The notes below the pieces were generated by a model. It was not told the origin of the DNA and did not search any database. It saw nothing but the letters and a program-made list of their open reading frames with translations. 64,000 bases of DNA from assembly GCF_005239135.1 (NCBI RefSeq), contig NZ_QKNX01000007.1, positions 1 to 64,000 of the forward strand, given 5' to 3'. This DNA is from Natronomonas salsuginis. Lineage in GTDB: Archaea; Halobacteriota; Halobacteria; Halobacteriales; Haloarculaceae. Shown piece by piece: positions 55,890 to 64,000 of the stretch. Numbering within the stretch: position 1 is the stretch's first letter; the number at the start of each line of letters is the position of its first letter. The position numbers were made by a program, and so were the translations under genes.

Positions 55890-57572
55890 ATGACAACACG
55901 AATTACACAGACGGCAACGGTCCTCGTAGCGCTGATGGTCGCCCTTTCGATCTTCGGAGGCGTGGGGACGGTCGCAGCACAGGACGCAACGGTCGAACAA
56001 TCAGCGAGCGCGGTGACGGCGGCGCCGGGTGAGACGGTCGAACTGACGACGACCTTCTCCACCGAAGATATCACTGGGCACGGCGTGCAGGTCATCCTCC
56101 CGACAGACTGGCAGGGAACGATGACCGACGCCGACGGCGGCGCGCCAAATTCACCATCCGGGAGCCCAAACGTCCTCGAGGTCGTCTGGCTCACTGCGGG
56201 AACCCAGACGTACGAGATCACCTACGAAATCGACGTTCCGGGTGACGCCGAACCGGACGACTATACCGTCGGTGTCGAGGGGTCGGGGATCAATCCCGAT
56301 GACGACACACAGGTCCTCGGTTCGACAGAGACGACGATCACCGTCGAAGAGCCGAGCCAGAACGAACCCCCGGGGGCGTCGTTCACGCACAGTCCGATCG
56401 GACCGCAAACGGGCGAGCAAGTATCGTTCGACGCCTCGGGGTCGGGCGATGATAGCGCAATCGCGAACTACGAGTGGGACTTCGACGGCGACGGCACCTC
56501 CGATGCAACCGGCGAAACGACGACCACGAGCTTCGATTCTGAAGGCGACTACGACGTCACGTTGACCGTCACCGACGACGATGGCGAAACCGATACCGCG
56601 ACGCAGACGATCTCGGTCGCTGACGCGCCGGTCGCCCCCGGAAGCGGGATCGGCGTGAGTCTCGAACCGTCCGCGTCGACGATCACGGAGGGCGAATCCG
56701 ACGAATTCGACATCGTCGTGTCCAACCTCGAAGGGAGTAGCGTCGGCGCATACGATATCACGCTCGCGCTCAGCAACGGCGGCGTTGCCACCTTCGACGG
56801 CGTCGAAGTCGACGGGGAGTCGATCGATGGCGATGACTCCGACCTGACCGACGTTATCGAGACCGGCGACGCGATCCGTATCGAAGTCGCCGGACAGAGC
56901 GTCGCTGGCGCAGAGGCAGTCATCGGGACCGTGAACGTCAGCGGAGATGCACCCGGCGAGGTCGACATCTCGGTTCAGGAAGCGCTGGTCTACGACGAGT
57001 CCGGCGACGGTTACGAGATCGGGGCGACGGAAGGAGTGGGCATGACCGTCGAAGAGCTCCAAGAGCCGTTCTTCGAGGTATCGAGCCTCGATGCGCCCGA
57101 CGAGGTCGCCCAGGGCGACGACATCACGGTTACCGCGACGGTGACGAACACGGGTGAACTCACCGGCATCAAGACGGTCTCCTTCGAGTTCGACGGGGCG
57201 ACCGTCGACTCCGAGGACGTCGAGCTCGACCCCGGAGCGAGCGCCGACGTGTCGTTCACCGTTTCGAGCGGCGAGATCTCCGCCGGGACGTACACCCACG
57301 GCGTCGTCACCGAGGACGGCAACGCGACCGCGGAGATCGTCATCACGCCGCCGGCGCTTGGCGAGTTCGAGACCCCGCCGCAGGACCTCGACGGGGATGG
57401 TCTCTACGAGGATGTCAACGGGGACGACGAGTTCGACATGGGAGACGCACAGGCGCTGTTCGCGAACCGAAACACCGAGGCAGTCCAGAACAACGCAGCC
57501 GCGTTCGACTTCAACGGAGACGAGGTCGTCGACGTGGGTGACGTTCAGGCGCTGTTCGACCAGTTGATCTGA
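55890..57572 (+). CDS. Exported PKD-cohesin-CARDB-dockerin protein
   Basis: A 560-residue secreted protein. Signal peptide about 1-31 (cleavage after VAA). Then a beta-sandwich (32-153), PKD domain (157-250: YEWDFDGDGTS), cohesin-like domain (252-390: FDIVVSNLEGSSVGAYDITL, IGTVNVSGDAPGEVDISVQE), CARDB/adhesion domain (392-488: TVTATVTNTGELTGIKTVSF) and a C-terminal type I dockerin (about 493-560) with two EF-hand-like loops, DVNGDDEFDMGD and DFNGDEVVDVGD. Cohesin and dockerin in one chain would let it act as an adaptor scaffold. There is no membrane anchor. Confidence 0.85.
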   Translation: MTTRITQTATVLVALMVALSIFGGVGTVAAQDATVEQSASAVTAAPGETVELTTTFSTEDITGHGVQVILPTDWQGTMTDADGGAPNSPSGSPNVLEVVWLTAGTQTYEITYEIDVPGDAEPDDYTVGVEGSGINPDDDTQVLGSTETTITVEEPSQNEPPGASFTHSPIGPQTGEQVSFDASGSGDDSAIANYEWDFDGDGTSDATGETTTTSFDSEGDYDVTLTVTDDDGETDTATQTISVADAPVAPGSGIGVSLEPSASTITEGESDEFDIVVSNLEGSSVGAYDITLALSNGGVATFDGVEVDGESIDGDDSDLTDVIETGDAIRIEVAGQSVAGAEAVIGTVNVSGDAPGEVDISVQEALVYDESGDGYEIGATEGVGMTVEELQEPFFEVSSLDAPDEVAQGDDITVTATVTNTGELTGIKTVSFEFDGATVDSEDVELDPGASADVSFTVSSGEISAGTYTHGVVTEDGNATAEIVITPPALGEFETPPQDLDGDGLYEDVNGDDEFDMGDAQALFANRNTEAVQNNAAAFDFNGDEVVDVGDVQALFDQLI

Positions 57573-57610
57573 CGCCACACCGGGACCGACCGTCCCGCCT
57601 GCGTTGTTTT

Positions 57611-58191
57611 GACACAAACGAGACCGGTCCGGTTTCGATCGCCGAGGTGACGGTGATGGACGAATCGAGCGGGGCGGTCGAGGTGTCCGCCGGGAGTATC
57701 GAGGGCACTGGCGGGATCCGATTGTTCGACGGGGCGGGCGAGCGCTACGGAGAGATCGAGTCGAATTCTGTGACAGCCACCGTCGGACCGTCCAACGACG
57801 GCGGTACGGACGACGGTTCTGAGACAGATCCGAGCACCGCGGGGAGTGGCGGCGGCGATGTCGATGCCAGTTCGTCGGACACCAGTTCGGATAGCGATTC
57901 GGACGGAACGGACGGACGCGACACGGGATCGGAGAGCCCACCGACGCACGTGGGGACGACGAGAGGACGGATGCGGAGAACGCCGCCGCTGACGATAGCT
58001 CCAGCGAGAGTGAGACGACCGATAGTGCGGCGAACATCGGCGGTGAATCGGCATCGAACCCAACCCCTGCGCGGACCGAAGCGGCAGAACTGGACGACGA
58101 AGCCCCCGTCGACCAAACTGGATTCGGCGTTCTCCCGGCCGTTACCGCGGTCCTCGCCGTCGCGTGGCTCGCCACTCGCCGATACCGGTGA
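57611..58191 (+). pseudogene. Relic of an anchored cohesin-type surface protein, frameshifted
   Basis: Frame 1 (57611 to about 57960) reads DTNETGPVSIAEVTVMDESS ... GEIESNSVTATVG, like the last strands of a cohesin-type domain, then a Ser/Asp/Thr-rich linker. The sense then continues in another frame (DDERTDAENAAADDSSSESE) and ends TGFGVLPAVTAVLAVAWLAT-RRYR, a PGF-CTERM-like anchor of archaeosortase substrates, with stop at 58189-58191. No start codon or signal peptide precedes it. It is thus both 5'-truncated and frameshifted. Confidence 0.65.
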
Positions 58192-58440
58192 CGGTGGATT
58201 CGGCGGGCGCGTCGCGTGCGGCCCGCCGATAACCGCCGACAGGTGGAGTCGATACCGCGGCTGGGAATTTGTATCGCTATATATGATTTATTGGCCATAC
58301 ACTGGTCTCAGATGGATCGTGAGGACGATGCACTCAGCACCGCTCTAGGCTTCGAACCGATCAAACCCCCGGCCGACACCCAATCCGACGCGGCCACCCG
58401 AACCAGAAAAATACAATGCGTACCCGGAGCAAGTGTCGGT

Positions 58441-58599
58441 ATGGCTCTCTCATTGGAGACCGATTGCCCCGACTGTGACTCAACGGAGTTCTACAAATCA
58501 GCGAGCATGCGGATCCATCTCGGTATCAAAAAGAAGTGGCGCTGCATCAACTGCGAGTACGGGTTCGTCACGATCAACGGCATCGACACCTCGGTCTGA
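58441..58599 (+). CDS. 52-residue zinc-ribbon protein
   Basis: MALSLETDCPDCDSTEFYKS followed by KKKWRCINCEYGFVTINGID gives CPDC and CINC pairs of a zinc ribbon; this is a conserved tiny haloarchaeal family. AAAAATAC at 58407-58414 lies about 28-30 nt before ATG 58441, supporting a leaderless start and excluding the 75 upstream in-frame codons. Function unknown. Confidence 0.75.
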   Translation: MALSLETDCPDCDSTEFYKSASMRIHLGIKKKWRCINCEYGFVTINGIDTSV

Positions 58600-59828
58600 C
58601 CGAACACCGAGCGAAGGGACGTGCGTTGCTGGACGGCGGTTACCGTACCTGATCGGTGCAGTCGTCGACCCTGCGTGAAAACTGCCCGGCCGTTCGAGCC
58701 CGTACGTGACCCAGAAATTCGACGAGTACCGTACATAGCTCAGTTCCAGAACGCCTCGTTTCGATCGTGGCAGGCAACTGGATCAGCCTCAACGCAGAGG
58801 TTTTAACCCCCATTTTCGCGTTACAACCGCGGTCGACACGACCCGCCGGACAGGCAGTTGGTCGGTCGTGGGTCGTCCCTCAGTTGAGTAGTGTACGCGC
58901 TGCGGTACGCCTCCGTGCGAAATCGTCGGTCGCAGTTCTTCGGGCCGTCTTCGGAGGCCGAGTAGTGCCGTAATCGGGAGGGAAACGCCGAAAGTAACCG
59001 CGTTGGACGCTGAGACACGCGATATATAAACCACTTATCGCGATACTAAATTCGAATGTTGGAAGTTCACAGTTTCGGAGGATAGATGACGTCGATCCTG
59101 GGGCTCCCCGACCCGAGGGGCACGACCAAATCACTCGGGGTACGGAGTGGCACTACGTGATTGACGACTTAGCGGAGACGATATCGCTCGGCCCGGCGAT
59201 GGACGGCGAACCCGGCGACGACTGGGCCCTCTCGTTTACGCCTGAAGGTTGGATCGGAAATCGAGACCAACTATCTCACTGCACACGGCCACGGCTTTGG
59301 AGGGTTGGACTGATGCTTGCCTTTCTTTCGACGACAGCCGGAGTGAGTTATCCGTTCAGTCAGCGTGTCATAGAATCACTCGCGAACTCCGAGGGCCATT
59401 CGTTTACTGAACGGTCTGCGTATTCGATCCTCACGGACAGTACAACCATTCCTGTCAAAATGAGAGATCCCAATACAACGTACCGCAGCGAGTGCTCATC
59501 GATCTGTGTTGTGAAGCCGGTGCCAGTGAGTGGAATTACCAGGAGAGCGACTGCGTACCGTGCTTTTCGAAACTAACGCATCTGTTCGTTATCAGAGAGC
59601 CCGGAACATCAGACTTCGGCCACTTGCTTTCTGTAACCGCATGAGCTGTCTTCTATGACACGGTTAGTATGCTACAATAGCTATCGACACAAATCGATTC
59701 TCGACGTTCAGGTGTTCGCGCTGTGCAACACTGGTTCGACGCGTGCGCGTTTTATTTACTCAGTGGAAACCGCTCTCCGAGAGCACGTTTCTCGTCGATA
59801 GCTACAGGTAGCAGACTCCCTTTCGCAA
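58600..59828. other. 1.2-kb gene-poor region
   Basis: No gene is supported with confidence. A plus-strand stretch from about 58998 to 59256 reads IDDVDPGAPRPEGHDQITRG and TEWHYVIDDLAETISLGPAM DGEPGDDWALSF without stops and looks protein-like, but it has no good start and then turns into nonsense, so it may be a decayed coding fragment. A TATA-like tatataaacc is at 59022-59031. The right part next to bop is AT-rich and non-coding. Confidence 0.4.
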
Positions 59829-60587
59829 TTAGTCAGTGGGGTCTGCGTCTCCTAGCGCCGCACCAGCAGCCTCGCCCGCTGCGTCGAGAACATCACGGCT
59901 CGATAGCAAGATGATACCGAAGCCGACCTTGGCGACGAGGTCGAGCACCATGAACCCGGCAGTTTCGCTGTAGAGGCTGATCATTCCGAGCCCCTCCGTG
60001 CCGAGGATCCACCACACTGGGTAGACCAGCCAAACGACCACGATGAGGTTTCGAAGAGTGCTAAACGTCGATCGGGCGGCTCCCGACAGTTGGTTTGCTT
60101 CTTCGGTCAGAGTGCCGAAGAGGTAGTATAGCAACACCAATAGCAAGCCCGTCGAGACACCCCACCAAATAATGCGGTCCCCGACAGGGCTGAGCAGCAC
60201 ACCAGCTGTCGATAGCGTTGCCACGGCACCAGTGCCGATCATCAGTACGTCAAGGCCAACGAGTGTAGACAGTTGGTTTCGGTTTGCCCCAGCAAGCAAT
60301 CCGAGGTCAATGAGCAAGAGTGGCGTTGTGAACAGCCAATCGGTATACCGTGCCCAATAAATCGGTAGCTCCTCACCGCCGATCTCGATTGTCGTCAACC
60401 CGAATCCGAGTGCCATGCTCAGGTAGTTTACGAATGCGATAGCAGTGATGAATATCGTGACAATATAGAACTCTTGACGGCGTCTATTCTTTTCACCCCA
60501 TCCGCGGGCGATGAAGTATAGCATACCAATGAGCATTCCTGCTGTCCCTAGCCACAGCCATAGTGACTCGCTGCCTGGTTGGGTCAT
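59829..60587 (-). CDS. bop: Bacteriorhodopsin, light-driven proton pump
   Basis: A 252-residue seven-helix retinal protein. Helix C reads [17 protein letters not shown]: Arg80, Asp83 and Asp94 match BR Arg82, Asp85 (acceptor) and Asp96 (donor); BR Ala84 is Thr here. The retinal Lys is Lys220 in [14 protein letters not shown]. The release-group Glu pair is kept as Glu199 (GTEG) and Glu208 (YSET). These residues predict an outward H+ pump rather than a sensor or chloride pump. It is followed upstream on the same strand by signalling genes and has its own promoter. Confidence 0.96.
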   Translation of the reverse strand: MTQPGSESLWLWLGTAGMLIGMLYFIARGWGEKNRRRQEFYIVTIFITAIAFVNYLSMALGFGLTTIEIGGEELPIYWARYTDWLFTTPLLLIDLGLLAGANRNQLSTLVGLDVLMIGTGAVATLSTAGVLLSPVGDRIIWWGVSTGLLLVLLYYLFGTLTEEANQLSGAARSTFSTLRNLIVVVWLVYPVWWILGTEGLGMISLYSETAGFMVLDLVAKVGFGIILLSSRDVLDAAGEAAGAALGDADPTD

Positions 60588-60607
60588 ATTACATCAGAAC
60601 GATCGCT

Positions 60608-60665
60608 CATATACGGTATTTGTATTATGCCTTTATGTATAGTGTAAAGCGTGGACAAGCTTTAC
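60608..60665 (-). promoter_or_regulatory. bop: bop promoter with perfect inverted-repeat operator
   Basis: A TATA-like CGTATATG (minus strand; plus 60608-60615) lies about 21-28 nt before the bop ATG. Further upstream GTAAAGC-8 nt-GCTTTAC (plus 60644-60665) is a perfect 7-bp-arm inverted repeat, 57-78 nt before the ATG, in the position of the UAS used by Bat-type activators in Halobacterium. Its sequence differs from that UAS as I recall it. Confidence 0.55.
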
Positions 60666-60730
60666 TAATAGGTATTAATACGCTACCTCTCTATCTTTGA
60701 TCGGTGAATTGCCGCAGGGCTAAGGCATTC

Positions 60731-60940
60731 TCATACACTGTTTGTAAAAGGGGTTTGAAACTTCAATGCAGAAACTAAAACAGAGAAGGCAGCATAGCAA
60801 ATGGCATAATTAATATAATTAAAAAATGCAATAGCTCGTACGAAGGCCAATCCGATGAGCATCGGATACTTGTTTTCTGCGAGTACTGCGACATTGCTGC
60901 TGGTAGCATAATCAGTGGACGCCACAGCTCCTCGAAGCAT
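60731..60940 (-). CDS. Small hydrophobic ORF, possible rhodopsin helix fragment
   Basis: A 69-codon frame, MLRGAVASTDYATSSNVAVL ... FVRAIAFFNYINYAICYAAF ... The hydrophobic part resembles helix B of bacteriorhodopsin in this window ([16 protein letters not shown]) through AIAFxNYxxxA. It lies between bop and the HalX gene on the same strand, in AT-rich DNA. It may be a small membrane protein, a rhodopsin gene scrap or chance. Confidence 0.25.
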   Translation of the reverse strand: MLRGAVASTDYATSSNVAVLAENKYPMLIGLAFVRAIAFFNYINYAICYAAFSVLVSALKFQTPFTNSV

Positions 60941-60941
60941 A

Positions 60942-61535
60942 TCAAAGCTGATCTACAGGTTGGGACCCGATACGCTGGTCTCTGACCAGCATATCGATCT
61001 GATACTCTGCCTCGAGACGCTTGAGTGTCGTATCAGCGTCTTCTTCCAACTCCCGTATTCTCTTGAGGAGATTGCCGTATCGATCGTCTTTTTGAAGCTC
61101 TGTTTTGTCGAGGTTCGCCTCTAGTGTGGCTTTCCTCGCGGTGAGTGAGAAAAGCTCTGTGAGTGAATCTTCGTATGTGAGAACCAGCTCCGCAGCTTCG
61201 ACAGTTCGAAGAAGTTTTCTCCGGTCAATCGGTTTGATGAGATAGTCGTCCACGTCGATGGACGCTAGATCCTCCGTTGGCTGCACAGCTGTCGCCATAA
61301 TCACCTGCTGGCCATCACCGTTTTCGCGAATTGATTGTAGCACTTCCGTGCCAGAGAGCCCCGGCATTCGACGGTCTAGAAGGACGATATCAATGGATTC
61401 CTCAGCGAAAATTTCCAGTGCATCTTCCCCAGAGTAGGTCACATAAACCTCGAACTGCTCGCGTAGCCAAATACCGAATAAGTCGGCGAGATTTTCTTCG
61501 TCGTCGACGATCAGAACAGTGCTACAATGTGTCAT
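60942..61535 (-). CDS. HalX-type response regulator
   Basis: A 197-residue protein with an N-terminal receiver domain: acidic pocket VLIVDDEENLAD, phospho-acceptor Asp54 (IVLLDRRMPGLSG), conserved Thr (IMATAVQ) and Lys (DYLIKPIDR). The C-terminal HalX domain is a coiled-coil (LFSLTARKATLEANLDKTEL, IRELEEDADTTLKRLEAEY). No DNA-binding domain is seen, so output is via protein contacts. Its histidine kinase is not in the window. Proximity to bop suggests a light- or energy-related role. Confidence 0.9.
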   Translation of the reverse strand: MTHCSTVLIVDDEENLADLFGIWLREQFEVYVTYSGEDALEIFAEESIDIVLLDRRMPGLSGTEVLQSIRENGDGQQVIMATAVQPTEDLASIDVDDYLIKPIDRRKLLRTVEAAELVLTYEDSLTELFSLTARKATLEANLDKTELQKDDRYGNLLKRIRELEEDADTTLKRLEAEYQIDMLVRDQRIGSQPVDQL

Positions 61536-61544
61536 CTATTTTAC

Positions 61545-61868
61545 TTACACATCTCGTTCGACGATGACACGCACCGTTGACCCATACAGAACCGTAACAA
61601 GTGCGTCTTGGAAAAGAAACTCTACAGAGGGCGTGTAGCTGGTCTCGTCGACTGCACGACTTTTGAACAAGCCATTTAGCTTGTCTACATCCACGAACTC
61701 GAACACCGGTGGGGATCTACTGAGTTCTGGCCAGTGATCTACGGCTTCCATAAGTGTGCTAAGAACTGCTTCGGAGACCACGACCGGTCTTTCAAACCCT
61801 TTTACAAGTTGCGTGTCTGTACTCCATATTTCCACTACGGACGTAGAGTACGGTGACGTCTCGGCCAT
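61545..61868 (-). CDS. HalOD1 output-domain protein
   Basis: A 107-residue single HalOD1 domain: VVEIWSTDTQLVKGFERPVV-V then LNGLFKSRAVDETSYTPSVE and VTVLYGSTVRVIVERDV. HalOD1 is a haloarchaeal output module often paired with response regulators. Here it ends nine bases upstream of the HalX gene on the same strand, indicating a two-gene signalling unit. Confidence 0.82.
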   Translation of the reverse strand: MAETSPYSTSVVEIWSTDTQLVKGFERPVVVSEAVLSTLMEAVDHWPELSRSPPVFEFVDVDKLNGLFKSRAVDETSYTPSVEFLFQDALVTVLYGSTVRVIVERDV

Positions 61869-61924
61869 GGAAAATAAACATAGTGCTCTGTGTTAATGAT
61901 GTAGCCTACTAGTATTGGTACAGC

Positions 61925-61949
61925 AAAAAAAAAACCTAATCATATAGGT
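61925..61949 (-). terminator. Hairpin plus oligo-U terminator
   Basis: On the minus strand ACCTA-tatgat-TAGGT is followed by ten T residues (plus-strand A-run at 61925-61934), the form of an intrinsic terminator, about 118 nt after the stop of the potassium-channel gene and before the HalOD1 start. Confidence 0.6.
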
Positions 61950-62066
61950 GTACTTTCGAGAGACTTCGTACGAACGCCTACCAGATCGATAATCCGACTG
62001 CCTCAGGAGATGCGCCCGAGACAGTTCACGTGTCACAGCACATACCGTTGGTGCCTGCTGGTGTGA

Positions 62067-62867
62067 TTAGTGGTTGTCCAGCGACTCTCCACAGTGTGGG
62101 CAGGTATTTTCCGAGCCTGATTGGGAATCCTCAATGAAGCCTGCGGCCAGTATTGATGCTGGGAGAGCGAACAAGCCAATCCCGAACACGGCGATAAGGG
62201 AACCGACAATCTGTCCTCCTCTGGTCACCGGGTACATGTCTCCGTATCCGACCGTCGTGAGTGTCATTGCTCCCCACCACAGCGTCGCCGGGATCGAACT
62301 GAATAGTTCGGGCTGTGCTTCATGTTCAAGTTGGTACATAACTGATGAAGCCAAGACGAGTAGAATGATATTCATCGCCGCCGAAACGACCAGTTTCTCT
62401 TTTTGATTCCGAAAGACGGCTCCTAATGACCTGATCGATTCGGAGTAGCGAGCGATCTTGAGCAGCCGGATCACCCGCACAAGCCGCATCGCCCGGAGAA
62501 AGCGCGTATCTACGGCGAATATGCTTGCGAGATAGAACGGAAGGATCGCAAGGAGATCAACGATCATCAGCGGTGTACAAATAAAACGGATGCGTCCTCG
62601 GATCGGTTTCGCGTACGACCGCGTTTCGGTGATCGACCAGACGTGAGCCACGTACTCGATCGTGAAAACGATAATCGAAATCAGTTCGATCAGATACAGT
62701 TCACGTCTGTACGCGGCCGCAACGGGGTCCACGGTTTCGAGCAGCACTGCGATAATATTGATCACGATCAGCCCCATGATACCCCAATCGAACGCTGCCC
62801 CGAGTCTTCCCCCTAATCGTGGAGCGAATATCTCGTAGGTGAACGATCGCGCTTCTGTGTAGTTCAT
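62067..62867 (-). CDS. Voltage-gated potassium channel with C-terminal zinc ribbon
   Basis: A six-helix Kv-type channel of about 266 residues. S4 carries regularly spaced arginines (RFLRAMRLVRVIRLLKIARY) and the selectivity filter is TLTTVGYGDMYPVTRGG. The C-terminus adds a compact CPHCGESL motif after the S6 helix, so a pair of cysteines (possibly half a zinc site completed in the tetramer) tips each subunit. A GTG at 62873 is in frame; ATG 62867, 7 nt after the upstream stop, is preferred. It is coupled to the HhH-protein gene. Confidence 0.88.
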   Translation of the reverse strand: MNYTEARSFTYEIFAPRLGGRLGAAFDWGIMGLIVINIIAVLLETVDPVAAAYRRELYLIELISIIVFTIEYVAHVWSITETRSYAKPIRGRIRFICTPLMIVDLLAILPFYLASIFAVDTRFLRAMRLVRVIRLLKIARYSESIRSLGAVFRNQKEKLVVSAAMNIILLVLASSVMYQLEHEAQPELFSSIPATLWWGAMTLTTVGYGDMYPVTRGGQIVGSLIAVFGIGLFALPASILAAGFIEDSQSGSENTCPHCGESLDNH

Positions 62868-62873
62868 TATCAC

Positions 62874-64000
62874 TTAGTGTGCGAGGATGTATTTATGATA
62901 GATGCGGGCTGCCTCGACCCACGCCGCCGTGCGGTCGGTGTCGAAGTTCGTTGCAGCAGCGAGGCGGTCAGGGTCCGCCGAGGCTAGCTGAGAGACGGAC
63001 TCAATACCGACCGCTGACAGACATCGCATTGCGGCTTCCGACGGCGTGTCTAACGACCCCCACGCTCGGCTGTTGACAGCAGGGTCAAGCGGTGCAGGGT
63101 CCGAGTCGCGGAGCTCGGCGACCGATGCCTCCGTTTTCACGAGTCGGACCGCGACCCGTCGTCGGAGACGCTGACCGATCCACTCTGCGGACCTAGCCTG
63201 CGCAGTCCATCGGTAGACACGTTTCGGCGACACGCCGATACTCACCGCCACTCGCTCGGGGTCGGAACGCGCTAACTCATCGACAGTCGTGAGCCCCGCG
63301 TCGCTGAGTCGCTCGCTGTACGCCGGCCCGATTCCATCTATCGATCGCAAACCATTGTCTGTCGTCCCCAACCGGTCGTTTATAAGTATGATGAACTGAC
63401 GGAGAGTCGGCCGCACCCGCTCTGCTTGTTCAAAGGTTCGCTGTCGTACCGCAGTGCGTGTTCGCTGTGCCGACGCGATAATGGTGGGAAGCGCGTCCTT
63501 ACGGAGCCATGTCGGTGCAACAGCTGTCCGCGTGCGCAGCAACCGTACACCCAGTTCCGCCGTCTCTGCGGTACGTATTAGTATCGTCTTACTCGCTGTG
63601 GCCACTCGGGCGGTGACTCGATCAACTCGCTGGCGGACCCGCCTTCCATTCACAGTCTCCGCGATCGGGGGACGGTCGGACTTCGTTTCCCGCCGGTCCG
63701 CCTGCTCGATCCACTTGTCGATAACCGCGGGCGCAACCGCAACCGCGTTCTCGAGGTGATTGGGGTCCGCCGACGCGAGTTGGCCGACCGATTCGATGCC
63801 GACCTCGCGCAACGCCCCAGCGTGCTCGCCTGCGATCGACGAGACCGACGAATTACTCGCCGGAGGGTTCTCGCCGGTGACAGCGTACCACAATCGATCG
63901 GTTGTGTCCGTGAGCAGTGCACCCGACCGGAGCATGAGCGTCGAGTAGCGTTTGCCGAGTGCGTCGAACTTGCCCATCACGATGTCTTCGATCCAGCGCT
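62874..64000 (-). CDS. Helix-hairpin-helix repeat protein, partial at window edge
   Basis: At least three HhH/DUF4332-like repeats of about 45 residues are present (EHAGALREVGIESVGQLASA; GIGPAYSERLSDAGLTTVDE; SEAAMRCLSAVGIESVSQLA), each ending in a W-containing helix, with basic helical linkers between. ATG 63977 is possible, but the open frame continues to the window end as RWIEDIV, which looks like the end of another repeat, so the gene probably starts outside. It may bind DNA or act as a scaffold; it shares a transcript with the channel. Confidence 0.7.
   Translation of the reverse strand, partial: RWIEDIVMGKFDALGKRYSTLMLRSGALLTDTTDRLWYAVTGENPPASNSSVSSIAGEHAGALREVGIESVGQLASADPNHLENAVAVAPAVIDKWIEQADRRETKSDRPPIAETVNGRRVRQRVDRVTARVATASKTILIRTAETAELGVRLLRTRTAVAPTWLRKDALPTIIASAQRTRTAVRQRTFEQAERVRPTLRQFIILINDRLGTTDNGLRSIDGIGPAYSERLSDAGLTTVDELARSDPERVAVSIGVSPKRVYRWTAQARSAEWIGQRLRRRVAVRLVKTEASVAELRDSDPAPLDPAVNSRAWGSLDTPSEAAMRCLSAVGIESVSQLASADPDRLAAATNFDTDRTAAWVEAARIYHKYILAH

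Noticed and set aside
59157..59576. 139-codon plus-strand ORF with a protein-like first part
   Set aside because: It begins at a GTG without promoter or family match, and its second half looks random. Recorded only as a possible decayed fragment.
59721..59735. gtgcaacact-type sequence resembling an IS terminus
   Set aside because: No transposase, no partner inverted repeat and no target duplication were found nearby.

Overview
The window is from a haloarchaeon (class Halobacteria). The proteins are strongly acidic and GC-rich. Many genes have a TATA-like box about 26-30 nt before the ATG, as expected for leaderless transcripts. Diagnostic genes include a TFB, succinate dehydrogenase sdhCDBA, a PurN-PurH fusion, TrmY, HalX and HalOD1 signalling proteins, and a bacteriorhodopsin. 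I cannot name genus or species.

1-11.7 kb: a TnpB-type IS gene cut by the window edge, then housekeeping genes (LysE exporter, HD hydrolase, membrane hydrolase, GNAT, lysA, purB divergent from purHN, an eIF2B-like protein, UDP-glucose dehydrogenase, trmY). 11.7-13.4 kb: tRNA-Pro(CGG) followed by a 25-bp copy of its own 3' end and an AT-richer accessory patch holding a solo IS end, an orphan exported DUF1102 protein and a phage-like HTH scrap. 13.4-29 kb: acyl-CoA ligase, cysE, a DNA glycosylase, cupin, sdhCDBA, a deacylase divergent from a RimK-RimB fusion, a GlmU-like enzyme, a broken SDR gene, panB, AlaX, MBF1 and tRNA-Leu(GAG). 29-48 kb: TFB, small zinc proteins, PadR, one-carbon genes (folD, glyA), TbsP-like regulator, a YcaO enzyme with a tiny coupled upstream ORF, MscS, UspA, a tnpB relic, a 5'-truncated aminotransferase, dodecin, tatA, ZIP and AI-2E-type transporters.

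48.6-58.2 kb is the most unusual part. It holds a 2310-residue exported protein with four malectin-like domains, a sugar-dehydrogenase-like propeller, PKD domains and a dockerin-like segment. Next come a 560-residue exported protein combining PKD, cohesin-like, CARDB and dockerin modules, and then a frameshifted relic ending in a PGF-CTERM-like anchor. Together these suggest a cell-surface, cellulosome-like carbohydrate-binding assembly whose anchoring member has decayed.

58.6-64 kb: a gene-poor, AT-richer region with bacteriorhodopsin (preceded by a perfect inverted repeat upstream of its TATA box), a HalX response regulator, a HalOD1 protein, a voltage-gated K+ channel and a helix-hairpin-helix repeat protein that runs off the window edge.
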